Notes: generated from the letters alone by a model not told the origin. 64,000 nt of DNA from Loktanella sp. M215 (GCF_021735925.1 NZ_WMEA01000001.1:3316001-3380000), one strand, 5' to 3'. Numbered from the stretch's first letter, positions 16,995-25,541 are shown. Numbers and translations are program-made.

Positions 16995-18787
16995 CGGCCC
17001 TCGCGTCACGTCATGGGGCAGGCTACCGTTTGGTGCTGCGAGAGCGGTCAAACGATGGTCGGCGGAGCCTGGAGGCGGATGTCTTCGGCCCCGACAAAAT
17101 GGCGAACGATCCGGATACGCCCCTGCTCCTCGACATAGTGGAGACAGCGCGGGGCCGGTCCTTGCAGATCGGTGATGCGGTTGCCGAACGGATCGGGCGT
17201 TTGATCCTGCGCATCAGCCCACACGCTTCGGGTGGTCTGTCGCCCCGTGAAGCCTTTATCGCCTCGCCGGTCCGCATCTACGAACGGACGATGGCTGCGG
17301 GACCGCCGCCGGATCACGATATGCTCGACCGTCTCGGGCGGCTTGGAGATGCGTTGTTGGTCGACTATGGCTTTGCGCCACTCCCGCCCCTGCCACAGCT
17401 GATGGCACAGACGCCGGCCGCCTATACCTATCTCGGTCAGTTTCTGGCACATGAGATGACGGTGTGGAACCCGACGGCTAACCCTGCCCTGCCGCCCTTT
17501 GCGGGGCCCATCGACAGCGCCATCGACCTCAAGACGATCTTTCAGCTTCCGCAGGGTTTTCCGGGCACGCTGCCGGTTCACGTGAAAGAGGTCGAGGGGC
17601 TGCCGTTAACCAAGACGATATTGGATTCAGGGTCGGGCTTTTCCGGCAGCGGGTTGGACGACGTGCCACGGCTGGCGACCGGTTGGCCCTTGTTGCTGGA
17701 CCCGCGCAACGACCAGAACCTCGCGCTTTCGCAAACGCATGTCGCTGTCACGCGCTTCGCGCAGGCCGCCATGCGCATACTGAACGATACTGATCTGAGT
17801 GCGGATGACATTCGCCGAGTCGTACTCCGGCATTTTCAGTCGGTGGTGCTGCAGGATTATCTGGTGCGGCTGGTGGATCCTGCGACCTATCACGATGTGA
17901 TGACGCGCGGCCGTGTCTGGGTAGCCCCGTCGGGAGGGGGCATTGCGTTGCATCCGTTCTATGTTTCGCACGAATTTTCCGCCGCGATCTTCCGTTTTGG
18001 CCATGCGATGAGGCGCGATGAATACGCACCGTGGAACACGGCCAATCCGGACAACACGGTCGATAGCGCGCTGGCATCGGATTTGCTGGGCTTGTCGTTT
18101 GAAGGCATGGGACTGACGAATGGGCGTCTACTGCAGACCTGGACAACCGACTGGCGGCATATGCTCGGGCTGGACGCAATGCCACCGATCAAGGCCACCG
18201 GCATCGGGACGGACCTGAGACAGTCGCTTTTCTGCTTGCCGAAGGACCTCTTTCAACACGGGGACCTAGATGTGCCATGCCCTGGCACGTTGACCGAACA
18301 CATCAATCTTGCGCGACGCACGCTGGTGAGTGGCGCGGTGCAACTGCTGCCCAGCGGCCAGGCCCTGGCACAGGCGGTGCAGGCGGCGTTGCAGGCAGCC
18401 GGTTCAACCTGCGAGATCCCGATCCTCGCCCCGGACGCGCTTGACATACCCCACAACCCCGATGCCACAGCCATCATGCGCGAAGGCGCGATCGGCAGCC
18501 GGTTTGTCGATCAGACGCCGCTTTGGGTCTATACGCTGCTAGAGGCTGCGGTGATCGGGAATGGCAACCGGCTGGGCCCGCTGGGCGGTCGCATCGTCGC
18601 CGAGACGCTGAACGCCGCCATCGAGGCCAGCGGTTCGGACATGATCGTGGATGGCGTGCGCCAGCATTTTGCCCCTGACCCAAGGTTCGGCGGAACTTCA
18701 AATGACCGCTTTGACTACAGCGACCTGGTGCGGTTGGCATTTTCCGTCAATCCAGAGCAGATCGACGACACCCAGACCCCAACCTGA
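16991..18787 (+). CDS. Animal-type haem peroxidase
   Basis: 598 aa. The distal block YTYLGQFLAHEMT places the distal His at H154; the catalytic Arg region LDPRNDQNLALSQTHVAVTR gives R239; the proximal His is H338 in FRFGHAMRRDEY. These are the hallmarks of the peroxidase-cyclooxygenase superfamily. The two carboxylates that ester-link haem in myeloperoxidase (Asp and Glu) are Ala153 and Gln242 here, so haem is probably not covalently held. No signal peptide is seen. The start is inferred from ATGA coupling to the 19-residue ORF. An unknown 153-aa gene follows after 11 bases. Confidence 0.85.
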   Translation: MTALASRHGAGYRLVLRERSNDGRRSLEADVFGPDKMANDPDTPLLLDIVETARGRSLQIGDAVAERIGRLILRISPHASGGLSPREAFIASPVRIYERTMAAGPPPDHDMLDRLGRLGDALLVDYGFAPLPPLPQLMAQTPAAYTYLGQFLAHEMTVWNPTANPALPPFAGPIDSAIDLKTIFQLPQGFPGTLPVHVKEVEGLPLTKTILDSGSGFSGSGLDDVPRLATGWPLLLDPRNDQNLALSQTHVAVTRFAQAAMRILNDTDLSADDIRRVVLRHFQSVVLQDYLVRLVDPATYHDVMTRGRVWVAPSGGGIALHPFYVSHEFSAAIFRFGHAMRRDEYAPWNTANPDNTVDSALASDLLGLSFEGMGLTNGRLLQTWTTDWRHMLGLDAMPPIKATGIGTDLRQSLFCLPKDLFQHGDLDVPCPGTLTEHINLARRTLVSGAVQLLPSGQALAQAVQAALQAAGSTCEIPILAPDALDIPHNPDATAIMREGAIGSRFVDQTPLWVYTLLEAAVIGNGNRLGPLGGRIVAETLNAAIEASGSDMIVDGVRQHFAPDPRFGGTSNDRFDYSDLVRLAFSVNPEQIDDTQTPT

Positions 18788-18798
18788 AAGGACTGAAC

Positions 18799-19260
18799 AT
18801 GGCTGATATCGTGGTATTTGACCGAAGCAAGGCGGGCGATGTGGATCAGCGCAGGTCCGGCATGAAATTGCTTGGAGAGGTCTTCAACAAGTATTTCACG
18901 ACACCGAACCTGTCGCCCGACGATGTAGTGAACAAGACGATCCAGGAAATCATCGAGGATCACGCCGATTTCGACGTCACCTACAAAGGCGACACCAATG
19001 TCATGTCCATCGCAAGCAAGTCCGCGGGGATTTACGACTATCAGTTGGGGAAGCAAACGAAGAAGGTCAAGCTGAAGGGCGTGAAGGATCAGGACAATGC
19101 GGGCACCGAAGAGATGAACATCGCCATTTCGGAAGGACACAACGATCTGCTGATGGCGGGCAACTACCTGTCGAAGGTCATTACCGATCTTGGCGCACCC
19201 GACAGCGACGATCGCAGGAAGTACCTGCTTGGCACGATCACGTATCGGCGTTGCCGCTGA
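18799..19260 (+). CDS. Unknown 153-aa protein following the peroxidase
   Basis: I do not recognise this protein. It is hydrophilic and mixed-charge, with no signal peptide, membrane segment or cysteine until the final YRRCR. A basic middle (LGKQTKKVKLKGVKD) separates an N-terminal part with several short acidic helices (VVNKTIQEIIEDH) from an EMNIAISEGHNDLL segment. AAAGGA lies seven bases before the ATG at 18799, and the gene is 11 bases after the peroxidase, so the two form a unit. Its 3' end overlaps the convergent cyclase gene by 23 bases. It could be a partner or substrate of the peroxidase; nothing in the sequence decides. Confidence 0.7.
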   Translation: MADIVVFDRSKAGDVDQRRSGMKLLGEVFNKYFTTPNLSPDDVVNKTIQEIIEDHADFDVTYKGDTNVMSIASKSAGIYDYQLGKQTKKVKLKGVKDQDNAGTEEMNIAISEGHNDLLMAGNYLSKVITDLGAPDSDDRRKYLLGTITYRRCR

Positions 19261-21718
19261 TCCGCGCCTCGGTCCGGACCGGCATCGCCTGACGCAACGC
19301 AGATGACAGCGCAAGGCGGTCCGCTTCGGTCTGGATCGGATAGGCAGAGGTGAACCAGGCATGCACGCTTTCCGCATCGGGCAGGTGGGGGCCTGCCCAG
19401 ACCGGGGCCAGTTCCGCCAGCAACTTGCGGAACGCATGCTGCGCCTCGGTCGTCTTGCCTTGGCGGGCCAGAGCGGCGGCGAGCCAGCCCTGATTGTCGA
19501 CGATCTGGTCGCCTGACCGGCGCGCCGCTTCGACAGCCGCTTCATCCTGACCGCCCAGAAAACGCACCGCCGCAGCATAGCACCATTGATGCGGGCGCAG
19601 CATGGGTGCCAGCGCAATCGCGCCGTCCAGCAGATGGCTGGCCCTCAGATGATCGCCCAGAAACGCATAGCCCATCGCGGCTGAGATCGTGGTCGTCGGG
19701 CTATAGGGATTGAGCGATGACGCAAGATCAAGATGCACAGCCGCTTGGTCAAACCTGCTCGTCAACGCCGCAGACCAAGCCAGCGCGAGATGGTTGCGGG
19801 CATCCATCGGGTCCAGTTCGACCGCCAGAGAGGCATTGATCCGGGCCGCTTTGGCATCCTCGGCTGAAAACGCACTGCCCGGAAATAGGATGTGGCGCAC
19901 GTTGTAGATGCTCGCAAGGCTGGCGTGGGCCGGTGCGAATTCGGGGGTTCGGGAAATGATGCCGGCGAACAGAACCTTGGCCTCGGCGTCGGCTTCGGGC
20001 GTCCATCGCAGCAGAAGGGATTCGCCGCGCAACCAGTCGTCATAATCGTCTGTATTTGTCGGCGAGACATTCAAACATTGGGCAAGCCGGTCGGCCGAGA
20101 TATAAACTTCAAGCGCTGCCGCGATCCGACCGACGACCTGACCCTGGACCCGGCGCCAATCGGCCGCAGAAACCGGGTATGAAGAACTCCACGCGATCCG
20201 GCGCGAGGTCGGCTCGACCAGTCGCAGGCTGAGGTTCGCACCGTTATCCGACATGTCGCAGCGCCCTGTAAGAATGTAGTTTGCCCCGCCAAAACTGTCG
20301 TCGGACACGTCGAGTACGGCCCAAGTCCGAAAACGGGACAGGTTAGCCAGAAGATCGGACCGGAATTTTTCGGCAATCGGTTGCGCCTCGGGCACGTCAA
20401 AGTCGATCGCACCAACGGCAACCTGTGGCAGGTGCGGTGCGGACCCGACCTTGCTCCGGTCTCGATGTCCGGCGGCCGATCCCCGGACGGACAAGGCAAA
20501 GGCGCTCACCTCGGAACCCGGCGTTAGCTGATATACGGCGCCGAGATGCGCCGACAGGCGGTCGAATTCACGCAGGGCGGCTTCGCTTCGGCCCGTCGTC
20601 GCAAAATGGCGCATCAGCGCGTGGGAGGCCGGTTCGTGCCCCGGCTCGAACCGCAGCAGTGCCTCTGCCGCAGCGCGGAGCGCGGGTTGCGAATCGTGAT
20701 GCCGTGTCAGACACGTCTCCAGCCCCGCGATAAATCGATCCCGCCAGAATGCGCGCTGAACCCGCAGCCAAGTCACCAAGAGCGGGCTGACCCGGTCAAG
20801 CCCGGCAACGAGACCGTCAATCAGCCGATCCGGATGACGCAGGGCCGGTGCGACGACGCCGGAGATCAGCGACCGGTCGATCAGATGCAGATCCACAGTG
20901 ACAACACTGGTGTCGAGGCGCAACATGACGCCATCGGCGACGATGATATCCGGCGCGGCAAAGGCGCCGTAGGAATTGACCAGCTTTCGCGTGCGCGCAA
21001 GGGCCTGCCGGGCCTTTTTCGGATCCTTTTCGGGCCAGAGCATGGCCGCGATCCGGCTCGCCTCGACCGAGTCATCCGGGTCAAGTGCCAGCGCCCCGAT
21101 CAGCGCCAACGCATGGGCCGAGCGGATCGCCTGCACCTCATTGTCCTGCGTTTTCATCCGCACACCACCGACGATGTCTAGGCGCAGCGTTCCGCCGGGC
21201 TTGCGGTGTCCCGCCCCTTCGACAAGACGATAGACGCTCAGGTCGTCGCCGATGTTCTTCAGCAGCGGCCGGCCAATCGCATCCAGATAATAATCTGTCG
21301 ACTGTCCCAACAAGGCCGTGACGGGCTGCGACACGATGATGCCGCCCGGTGGAGCCAAAGTTTGGAGGCGTGCGGCGATGTTGACAGCATGCCCGAAGAC
21401 GTCGCCACCTTGCATCCGCACTTCGCCCAAGTGAAGACCGATCCGGAACAGCGACGGGGGTGCCGCCTCTTGCCGGTGGGTCTGGCGCTGAATCAGACGC
21501 GCGCAATCCACGGCATTGCCGACGCTTGGGAACAGCGCGATCCACCCGTCGCCGGTCGTCTTGACCAGAGTCCCGCCAAACCGCATAGTTGCCCGGCGCG
21601 CGCGGGCGAAACTGCGCTCGACAAAGTCAATCGTCGCCGCCTCGTCATGTGCCATGTGCCGACTGTAGGCTTCCAGATCGGCGCACATGACGACGAGAAT
21701 TTGCGGTTTGTTCGGCAT
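19238..21718 (-). CDS. Class III adenylate cyclase fused to SARP/BTAD and TPR domains
   Basis: 826 aa. Residues 1-175 are a class III cyclase with every catalytic position present: metal-binding D14 and D57, adenine-selecting K53 and D106, transition-state N113 and R117. Residues about 190-430 match the SARP/BTAD type (LWPEKDPKKARQALARTRKL, then a helical part). A middle domain (about 440-560) like those of TPR-linked cyclases follows, then TPR-like helices to the end. It should make cAMP and sense or regulate through the BTAD/TPR parts. It is divergent from the YcaO gene with only 31 bases between starts, so it is a likely regulator of that gene. GAAGG precedes the ATG. Confidence 0.85.
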   Translation of the reverse strand: MPNKPQILVVMCADLEAYSRHMAHDEAATIDFVERSFARARRATMRFGGTLVKTTGDGWIALFPSVGNAVDCARLIQRQTHRQEAAPPSLFRIGLHLGEVRMQGGDVFGHAVNIAARLQTLAPPGGIIVSQPVTALLGQSTDYYLDAIGRPLLKNIGDDLSVYRLVEGAGHRKPGGTLRLDIVGGVRMKTQDNEVQAIRSAHALALIGALALDPDDSVEASRIAAMLWPEKDPKKARQALARTRKLVNSYGAFAAPDIIVADGVMLRLDTSVVTVDLHLIDRSLISGVVAPALRHPDRLIDGLVAGLDRVSPLLVTWLRVQRAFWRDRFIAGLETCLTRHHDSQPALRAAAEALLRFEPGHEPASHALMRHFATTGRSEAALREFDRLSAHLGAVYQLTPGSEVSAFALSVRGSAAGHRDRSKVGSAPHLPQVAVGAIDFDVPEAQPIAEKFRSDLLANLSRFRTWAVLDVSDDSFGGANYILTGRCDMSDNGANLSLRLVEPTSRRIAWSSSYPVSAADWRRVQGQVVGRIAAALEVYISADRLAQCLNVSPTNTDDYDDWLRGESLLLRWTPEADAEAKVLFAGIISRTPEFAPAHASLASIYNVRHILFPGSAFSAEDAKAARINASLAVELDPMDARNHLALAWSAALTSRFDQAAVHLDLASSLNPYSPTTTISAAMGYAFLGDHLRASHLLDGAIALAPMLRPHQWCYAAAVRFLGGQDEAAVEAARRSGDQIVDNQGWLAAALARQGKTTEAQHAFRKLLAELAPVWAGPHLPDAESVHAWFTSAYPIQTEADRLALSSALRQAMPVRTEARISGNADT

Positions 21719-21749
21719 GCACCAACCTTCGTCGGGACCAGATTGATCT

Positions 21750-23024
21750 ATGTTACAAGAAACCGCGCAAAACTGCGAGGATCTCGACGTGGATGCATGG
21801 CGACTTGGTCATCTGGAGGGGATGTTTGACATCGTTTCGATGCCAAGCGCTGCTCCGGTGCACATTTGCGCGGCTTTGCCCAATTCTCGTGCGCTGGAAC
21901 GGTGGCCGGATTTCCCGACGGCTGCGCTGCCAACGTCGGGCCGGATTGCAAACGGTTGCGGTCTGACCGCTGCGGCCAGTCGACGCAGCGCGATCGGCGA
22001 GGCTGTGGAGCTTTTGAAAACCTGCGCCTGGGGCAATGAGCCGGTGATCCGGGCAACGGTCAAGGACCTGGGTGCCCGCGCAATCCGACCCGAGATGCTG
22101 AACGGTTTCTCGCGCAGTCAGATCGAGTCCCGCGTACAGGAAAACCGACGTCTTGCCGGTCAGGACTGGATCCCCGCGTCCCGGCGTGACGATGTGCCAC
22201 TGGACTGGATGCAAGCCGAGGACGCGCAGACGGGCGGACTGCTTTACGTCCCGGCCGATGCCGTTTTGATCGGACGGCGCGACGCAGGCGACCCGGCCGC
22301 TGTTGCGGTGGCCGAAAGTAACGGCTGTGCCTGCGGTCCCACGGTGGAAGCGGCGAAATGTGCGGCGTTGATGGAGTTGATAGAGCGTGATGCCGCAGGG
22401 CGCTGGTGGTATGGCCAGCGACGACGCCAAGGCCTCGACCCTGCCATCCTTGGCGCCTTGCCCGAGTTGAGCGCCTATCTTTCCAGCCGATCGCGCCGCT
22501 TTTTCCTTTTCAACATCACGACCGATCTCGCTGTGCCGGTCGTTGCGGCGGCATCGTGCGAGCCGGATGGTACGGTTGTTGCGCTGGGTTTTGCGGCAAA
22601 GACCAATTTGACCGAGGCGGCGCGTGCGGCCACCATCGAGATGCTCGCGACCGAAACGTCGCTTCCACCATGGCGCGATATCGGGGACGACGCGGTGGCC
22701 AGAACCTGGGTCAAGCGGGTGTGCGCCTTCGACCTGCCCGTGTTCTCGGATGTAGAACCGGCTGTCTCGCCTCTGCCGGGCAATGATACCTCCTGGACCC
22801 TCGATGCCTGCCTTGCGATGTTGCTGTCGAGGAACTGCCGCGCTCTTTTTGTCGATCTGTCACGAAGGGACGCGCGCGCACCGGTCTTCAGGGCCTTTTC
22901 GCCCGAGCTGTGTCACATTCGACCAAGGTTCGGCAAAATGCGCCTGCTCGCCCCGGATGCACTTGACCTCGAACAGGTTAAGGCGGGGGCCGAAATGCCC
23001 GGTGCCTGGCCAATCCTGTTTTAA
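21750..23024 (+). CDS. Standalone YcaO-domain enzyme
   Basis: 424 aa. The three YcaO nucleotide-binding blocks are present: GCGLTAAASRRSAIGEAVE (69-87), ESNGCACGPTVEAAKCAALM (189-208) followed by ELIERDA, and ARAATIEMLATE (about 280). YcaO proteins use ATP to activate a backbone amide, making azoline rings, thioamides or amidines in peptides. The C-terminus ends PGAWPILF, similar to the proline-rich tails of azoline-forming members. No E1-like partner, dehydrogenase or TfuA gene is adjacent. The ATG at 21750 has no good ribosome site; ATG at 21822 behind GGAGG is an alternative but the spacing is short. Product unknown. Confidence 0.85.
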   Translation: MLQETAQNCEDLDVDAWRLGHLEGMFDIVSMPSAAPVHICAALPNSRALERWPDFPTAALPTSGRIANGCGLTAAASRRSAIGEAVELLKTCAWGNEPVIRATVKDLGARAIRPEMLNGFSRSQIESRVQENRRLAGQDWIPASRRDDVPLDWMQAEDAQTGGLLYVPADAVLIGRRDAGDPAAVAVAESNGCACGPTVEAAKCAALMELIERDAAGRWWYGQRRRQGLDPAILGALPELSAYLSSRSRRFFLFNITTDLAVPVVAAASCEPDGTVVALGFAAKTNLTEAARAATIEMLATETSLPPWRDIGDDAVARTWVKRVCAFDLPVFSDVEPAVSPLPGNDTSWTLDACLAMLLSRNCRALFVDLSRRDARAPVFRAFSPELCHIRPRFGKMRLLAPDALDLEQVKAGAEMPGAWPILF

Positions 23025-23271
23025 CGCTGCCGCGATTTCGGCGGGTACGGCATGTGCCAGCAGTAGAAATCTTGGTCCACACAGAGGGGCAGCAAAGAAC
23101 GAACCTGAAGGTCACCCCGCAACCAGCACGCTGTGAAAATCGAGTGACCTGTCCCCCCGGTCGTCCCTCAGTCTGATGTCGAATCTGTCAACCTGTGCAA
23201 AGAACTCAATCTTCATCCCATCTGCATCGCAGCGAATAGCTGCTTTTGAAACGGCATAGGTTGCGATACGC

Positions 23272-24432
23272 CTAAGCGGTTCCCAACAGATCTCGCGCAA
23301 TGCGTTCAAAGATTGCGCTCCCGATCGGAATCAAGTCATCGGGGAAATCGTAGTCCGGATTGTGCAAGGCCGCATGACCTTCGCCGGAACCCAGGAACAA
23401 CATCGCGGCTTTTGCGCCCCATCCAAATACACCGAAATCCTCTGATGCACGCATCGGTACGTTCTCTTGCCCGTGGGGAACACCGATTGCCTCAATCGCC
23501 CTGGTCGCGACATCGTAGGCGTCCGCGTCATTTACCGAAGCCGCGAAATGGTCGTGGATCTCGAACGCGACGCCAAGCCCGTGTTCATCTGCGACAGATG
23601 TGGCAATGGTGCGCGCGGCGGCTTCAAGGCTTTCAATGCCAGCATCACCAGCCGCACGCAGGGTTGCGAAAACCTCTGCTTCACCGGGGGCGATGCCAAA
23701 GGTCGGCTCCCCGATGTTGACATGAGTGATCGTCACCAACCGAAATGCATCGTTGCGCGGACCGCCTTCGCCATGCCCCAGCTCATCCAGTGCCGGGATC
23801 AATTTGGCGACTGCTAACGCAGGTGAGACACCGTCCTGCGGGTTGGCGGCATGGGCCGTTTTCCCGCTGAGCTTAACCTTCAAACCCAGCGACGCACAGT
23901 TCATTAAACCAACACGGGTCGAGACGAACCCAAACGGGCTTCCGGGATCGTTGTGAATGGCAAAAGCCCAGTCGGGTTTCACTTCGTCAAAGGCCGGATC
24001 AGCGACGACAGCCTTCGCACCGCTTCCGTCTTCTTCGGCGGGCTGAAACATCAAGATGACGCGCCCTTGTGCGACCGGTTTGCGCGAGATCATACGGCCC
24101 AGGGCAAGCAGCATCGTCATGTGGCCGTCATGACCACAGACGTGGCTTTTGCCAGGAATCTCCGAGGGCCACGCGATTGCGTCATTGCGTTCCTCGATGG
24201 GCAGGGCATCAAGTTCAGCGCGAAAGAGAACCGTGGGGCCGTCCTTGCCGCTGTCAAAGATCGCAGCCACGCCATGTCCGCCCAACCCTGTGAGGATACG
24301 CGTCGGACACATCAGTTTCACCGCAGCCACGACAGTCTTGGCGGTTTCCATTTCTTCGCCAGACACTTCGGGACGACGGTGAAGCGCACGGCGAAATTCT
24401 GTCAATGCGATCAGATCACTGTTTGTCAGCAT
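23272..24432 (-). CDS. M20D-type amidohydrolase
   Basis: 386 aa from the ATG at 24432; a start ten codons earlier is possible. Metal and catalytic motifs: VCGHDGHM (about residue 95-102), FQPAEEDGSGAKAV (about 131-144), AIHNDPG and, near the end, ASEDFGVFGWGA. The dimerisation domain lies at about 175-290. Family members remove acyl groups from amino acids or hydrolyse peptides such as N-acetyl, hippurate or IAA conjugates. It is convergent with the YcaO gene. It may act on a peptide or an acyl amino acid; the substrate is not readable. The 247-base gap to YcaO holds no clear gene. Confidence 0.87.
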   Translation of the reverse strand: MLTNSDLIALTEFRRALHRRPEVSGEEMETAKTVVAAVKLMCPTRILTGLGGHGVAAIFDSGKDGPTVLFRAELDALPIEERNDAIAWPSEIPGKSHVCGHDGHMTMLLALGRMISRKPVAQGRVILMFQPAEEDGSGAKAVVADPAFDEVKPDWAFAIHNDPGSPFGFVSTRVGLMNCASLGLKVKLSGKTAHAANPQDGVSPALAVAKLIPALDELGHGEGGPRNDAFRLVTITHVNIGEPTFGIAPGEAEVFATLRAAGDAGIESLEAAARTIATSVADEHGLGVAFEIHDHFAASVNDADAYDVATRAIEAIGVPHGQENVPMRASEDFGVFGWGAKAAMLFLGSGEGHAALHNPDYDFPDDLIPIGSAIFERIARDLLGTA

Positions 24433-24617
24433 GTTTCGCTCTGCTTTCGCATTCAGTTTCATTCATGATTGCAATACCAAACAGCGGACCGATAGCCGCC
24501 CTCAAAAAACGACCTATCGCGTACCTAAGATCCCTCGCCCCCATTGGTGCCCCTGCAACGAATTTACGCTTTGTCTGAATTGCACGTGTGCCATGAGCCC
24601 CACACCAACTTCCAAGT

Positions 24618-24642
24618 TCGATATGTCGATGTCTCATATCGA
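24618..24642. promoter_or_regulatory. Perfect inverted repeat, possible operator
   Basis: TCGATATG and CATATCGA face each other with nine bases between. The site lies about 190 bases upstream of the M20 amidohydrolase start and about 85 bases before two small plus-strand ORFs. A perfect 8-bp dyad in an AT-richer gap suggests a regulator site. Confidence 0.4.
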
Positions 24643-24726
24643 CGATGTCTGTCTATGTTGCCACCGCGCAGGCTACGGCTGACAACTGCCGTGCCTCTTT
24701 GAAAAAATATTGACGGTCGTGCTGGC

Positions 24727-24897
24727 ATGTCTCCCTCGATGCCGAACGATCTGACACAGTCACTTGTTTGGCCCAACACTGCACGCGCCACCCCGCTTGG
24801 TCTAGCAAAGCGCTGGTCCGTGCGAAACTGGATGAGACCTTCCCCCAAAAAAGTCGCCAATAGTCGACGGCTGCAGGCGTTCCTCGACAGTCGGTGA
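24727..24897 (+). CDS. Possible small ORF, 56 aa, unrecognised
   Basis: ATG at 24727 opens a 56-residue basic reading frame containing LGLAKRWSVRNWMRPSPKKV. No ribosome site is visible, and TTGACG, a -35-like hexamer, lies just upstream. The only support is its stop overlapping the next small ORF as TGATG. It could equally be a fragment of a lost gene. Confidence 0.2.
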   Translation: MSPSMPNDLTQSLVWPNTARATPLGLAKRWSVRNWMRPSPKKVANSRRLQAFLDSR

Positions 24898-25049
24898 TGC
24901 CATCAAACTTATCCCAAGATCCTTCGGTTCGAAGCCAAGACGTCTGCGAAGAATTGGATGTGGTGGCGCAACTGGCCGACGATCTCCTCGACCATATGCG
25001 TTCGGTTTCAGCCATAAATCCGCCCAGATCAGGCGTTACCCATCCCTGA
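24897..25049 (+). CDS. Possible small ORF, 50 aa, unrecognised
   Basis: The ATG at 24897 overlaps the previous stop as TGATG, a pattern of coupled translation. The 50-residue product has an amphipathic acidic helix (CEELDVVAQLADDLLDHMRS) followed by a short Ser/Asn/Pro/Thr tail. A helical leader with a polar tail is compatible with a peptide precursor, but the codon use is unremarkable and there is no family match I know. It ends 35 bases before the secreted-protein gene. Confidence 0.25.
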   Translation: MPSNLSQDPSVRSQDVCEELDVVAQLADDLLDHMRSVSAINPPRSGVTHP

Positions 25050-25084
25050 AGCCGCAAAATATTCCCGACATAGGATCTTACGCC

Positions 25085-25540
25085 ATGAAGCTGTTCGTCG
25101 TTTTTTCAGTGTTGATGATCTTTGGCGCAGTCAACGCATCCGCAGCACCTTGCTCGGCGGTCGGCCATACCATCGCGGCAGAGAATGCGGGTTTCGTGCC
25201 GAACAAGATGTATTTCTGTGTGGATACGACCCAACCGGCGACAAACGACAAAATCTACATCCAGAACAACAGCGGCAGGACCCTGACGATCAGGTACAAG
25301 GCTTTGAACGGCGCTGACATCTATACCAGCACGATCAACAACGGTGCCAAATCGCCCGCTTTGGCGACCCCCGGGGGTGGAGCGTTCACCGCTTTGATCT
25401 ATACAAACGAACAATATTGCACGAAGACTGACTGGAAAGGACGATGCACTGCCTATGGTAACCGAACTGTTGAATCGTCCTACTACAGCAGTTCTAACGA
25501 CGGCTCCCTCGTGATCGGCAATGCGCCAAATTCTTATTGA
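25085..25540 (+). CDS. Small secreted protein, function unknown
   Basis: 151 aa with a clear Sec signal (MKLFVVFSVLMIFGAVNASA, cleavage before APC). The mature part of about 130 residues has five cysteines, many Asn/Thr/Tyr and a predicted beta-rich pattern (KIYIQNNSGRTLTIRYKALN), with a Tyr/Ser-rich C-terminus. AGGAT lies about nine bases before the ATG. It is not a family I recognise; the beta-rich, disulfide-prone look suggests an extracellular or periplasmic binding or inhibitor protein. It ends two bases before the convergent yedK gene and closes the accessory region. Confidence 0.75.
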   Translation: MKLFVVFSVLMIFGAVNASAAPCSAVGHTIAAENAGFVPNKMYFCVDTTQPATNDKIYIQNNSGRTLTIRYKALNGADIYTSTINNGAKSPALATPGGGAFTALIYTNEQYCTKTDWKGRCTAYGNRTVESSYYSSSNDGSLVIGNAPNSY

Positions 25541-25541
25541 G

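Larger units (their letters stand above)
24433..25084. other. Mostly gene-free stretch upstream of the secreted-protein gene
   Basis: Apart from the dyad at 24618-24642 and the two weak small ORFs at 24727-25049, nothing is recognisable. A plus-strand frame ending at 24682 is cysteine-rich at its end but has no ribosome site and starts inside the M20 gene start. Confidence 0.5.

Noticed and set aside
23112..23309. Minus-strand 65-codon frame after the M20 gene, possible YcaO precursor
   Set aside because: It begins inside the M20 coding end, has no ribosome site, and its later ATG gives a 34-residue peptide without Cys and without a leader-core pattern.
24431..24682. Plus-strand frame with a Cys-rich end, possible RiPP precursor
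   Set aside because: Eight cysteines near the end are striking, but the start overlaps the M20 start codon, there is no ribosome site, and internal ATGs leave only a 29-residue product.
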